This document shows, piece after piece, positions 62,266 to 64,000 of a DNA stretch of 64,000 nucleotides (positions within the stretch are counted from its first letter, which is position 1; each line of letters begins with the position of its first letter). The stretch is from Hippasteria phrygiana (lineage: Eukaryota > Echinodermata > Asteroidea > Valvatida > Goniasteridae), in contig JAZGUH010000283.1 in assembly GCA_037893225.1 (NCBI GenBank), positions 558,001 through 622,000 of the forward strand, written 5' to 3'. The translations under genes and the position numbers were made by a program. Below the pieces are notes generated by a model. That model was given only the letters and a program-made list of their open reading frames with translations, was not told the DNA's origin and made no database searches.

Positions 62266-64000
62266 ATTACCGGCGATGGGTCATTAGGGAGACTTTCCCA
62301 TAGACTTGTGCACAACTTTTTTTCTGACTTTAATGTAACCTAACCCAACTTTCCCCTTATCCTACCCCCACGAATTTCGGTATATTTATGTTTTGGACCA
62401 TCCTCTATCGACACAACCCAGTTCCGACAGTAAAATTCTCAATATTTAAAGGGGATGTGACATTAGGGAGACATTTCAATGTCTCCCTATGACAAAATGT
62501 CTCCTTAAGGGACCATTAACAGGTATTATGATGATGATGATGATGATTATTATTATAGGTTTTCCCGGCCGAATTCGTGAAAACAGCAGTCAAATTCATT
62601 AACGTGCATTCGTGTCCGAGCGATTTTTCTCAGCTCGTTGCTCCCGTGGTTCATTTTCAAACTGTGAGACTTCAATTTCGTTTGCAGACACTGAATTGTG
62701 ACCATTGATCTCCATTATACAGACTGGATAGGACACCGCGTCTAAACGCCGTCCTGAGTGCGCGTTTTAAACGAGGGTAAAGAACGAACGTGACGCGACT
62801 GCATTGTGTGTGCTTTCAAACTTTTTTTCTTTAATTCTTCATTTTTTGTGGAAAAAAATGGATTTCGCAACCGAATTGGTCAAAATAGACAAGAACAATG
62901 GTTAATGTGTGCGCGGCATGCAGTGAACTGCCCGGAGAAGGATGCAAACTTGAGTCGGGAAAAGAGAATATCCTTTCACAAGTAAGCTGATGCTTATTAT
63001 TTAACGTTGCGTCTATAACGTTGATATCAATGCACTTTGTATAACGTTACAAGTAAAGAAAAGGCTGATGCACAGAAACGAAACTTCTTTAATAACACAA
63101 TTAAAAATAAAGAAATGTATACGAGGGGCGGTCGCTTATAACATATTTATTGGCATTCTTGATAGGAAAGGCCCGGTAACTCGGTAGCTATGCATGTGTG
63201 CGTTTGGGTGCGATTGTATAGCTATTCAAATCGTAGCCACACTAGTGGGACTATTCAAATCGTGCACCTTTAACAAAGAGGACAATAGGGTCCACGATTG
63301 TATCAAGGTCCACGATTGATAATCGTGTACAAAACATATGGGAGGCCTTCCGAAAAAGTATAAACAAAAGAGGGACAATAGGAGGTCCGCGATTGCCGGT
63401 ATTTACACATAGATCGTCATTCAATTTCGTGCTAAAGTGAATGAACCTGTCGTTAATTCGGATGCTAAGTTTACGAAGTTGGGCGGGAAAACCTATAAAC
63501 TTACTAATGACAACCGAATAAGGCCGTGTCCGAAATGGGCGTCTAGAGCTACAGCTACGGCTACGTCACGCGTAGTTGTAATGGACGAATACCTAAACAA
63601 TAGCCCTAGACAAGCGATTCGGACGCATCCTAAGCATTAATGAACGTATACACAAAACCAGTCAAAACAGAACGGTTTTTCATTATTTTCCTCATGACTC
63701 GGATGACGGATAGAAATAATCGCAAGAAACGTCTAGTTTTATGCTGATTCAACACCTTCGTGCAATTCTTAAGCCCTACCCTAAGGCTTGTCAAAAATGT
63801 TGTCATCCTTTTGAAAAAAAGACTCATTTCTGGCAAAGGTCTGTATAATTTGTGGACAGATTTTACTTTAATAGTACTCCCGCCACCAATCCGGGGTCAG
63901 AAACAGAAAAATCTGAAAAAATAGAACCATCCATTCATGTTTATGTGAACAAATGGCAGAACATTTAAGACTTATTTGGAAAGTTTCGTGTAATATAGGG
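62266..64000. other. No gene recognised in last 1.7 kb
   Basis: Contains an ATG triplet microsatellite (62527-62557), the 42-bp repeat shared with 13212-13253 (62701-62742), GGTCCACGATTG/GGACAATAGG repeats at 63280-63392, and the GGCCGTGTCCGAA end at 63532-63596. No domain-bearing frame. Confidence 0.4.
63532..63596. repeat. GGCCGTGTCCGAAATGGGC transposon end, third copy
   Basis: Matches 36073 and 51320 with changes (GCGTCTAGAGCTACAGCTAC). The sequences after ATGGACGAA differ, so only the end is shared. Confidence 0.5.

Overview
The window is animal nuclear DNA, gene-poor and packed with transposons. Intron-bearing genes, a mitochondrial-type deoxynucleoside kinase, a copine-domain gene, C-type lectin and PAN/Apple exons, and DIRS, BEL/Pao, CR1/L2, Harbinger, Kolobok and hAT elements together suggest an invertebrate deuterostome. 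The 'TGTGTCCTTGAGCAAGGCAC' type tRNA-SINE near 59.5-59.8 kb recalls echinoderm genomes. This placement is inference; no sequence comparison could be run.

Layout. 1-7.3 kb: two host genes head to head, a TK2/dNK-like kinase on the minus strand (cut by the window start) and a four-exon copine/RGLG-like gene on the plus strand, with hAT-type MITEs and SINE pieces in its introns. 7.3-15.1 kb: transposon nest. A Crypton-like element ('X') is split by a 5'-truncated CR1/L2-group LINE, followed by a Kolobok MITE and several foldback elements. 15.7-29.4 kb, minus strand: exons of a secreted lectin-type gene. Three exons join with matching phases into a C-type lectin domain (29.36-24.21 kb), and a PAN/Apple exon lies at 16.0-15.7 kb. 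The intron between them holds a 7.5 kb DIRS retrotransposon (16,568-24,054), itself split by a THAP-encoding Kolobok element.

21,380-53,721 is a direct tandem repeat of one 12.3 kb ancestral segment: copy A (21,380-38,513) and copy B (38,517-53,721), joined by 3 filler bases. The copies are very similar but differ in insertions. A alone has the X element and a triple-LTR BEL/Pao array; B alone has a Harbinger element with a Kolobok nested at its edge. So the lectin exons and the DIRS gag occur twice. This is either a real tandem duplication that later gained transposons or two haplotypes assembled end to end.

53.7-64 kb: no host gene recognised. It holds hAT-like MITEs, tRNA-derived SINEs, a duplicated 0.4 kb unit with a CTG/TTG expansion in one copy, and the 3' end of an L2-type LINE. 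Long G or C runs (10-22 bases) recur and change length between otherwise matching copies.
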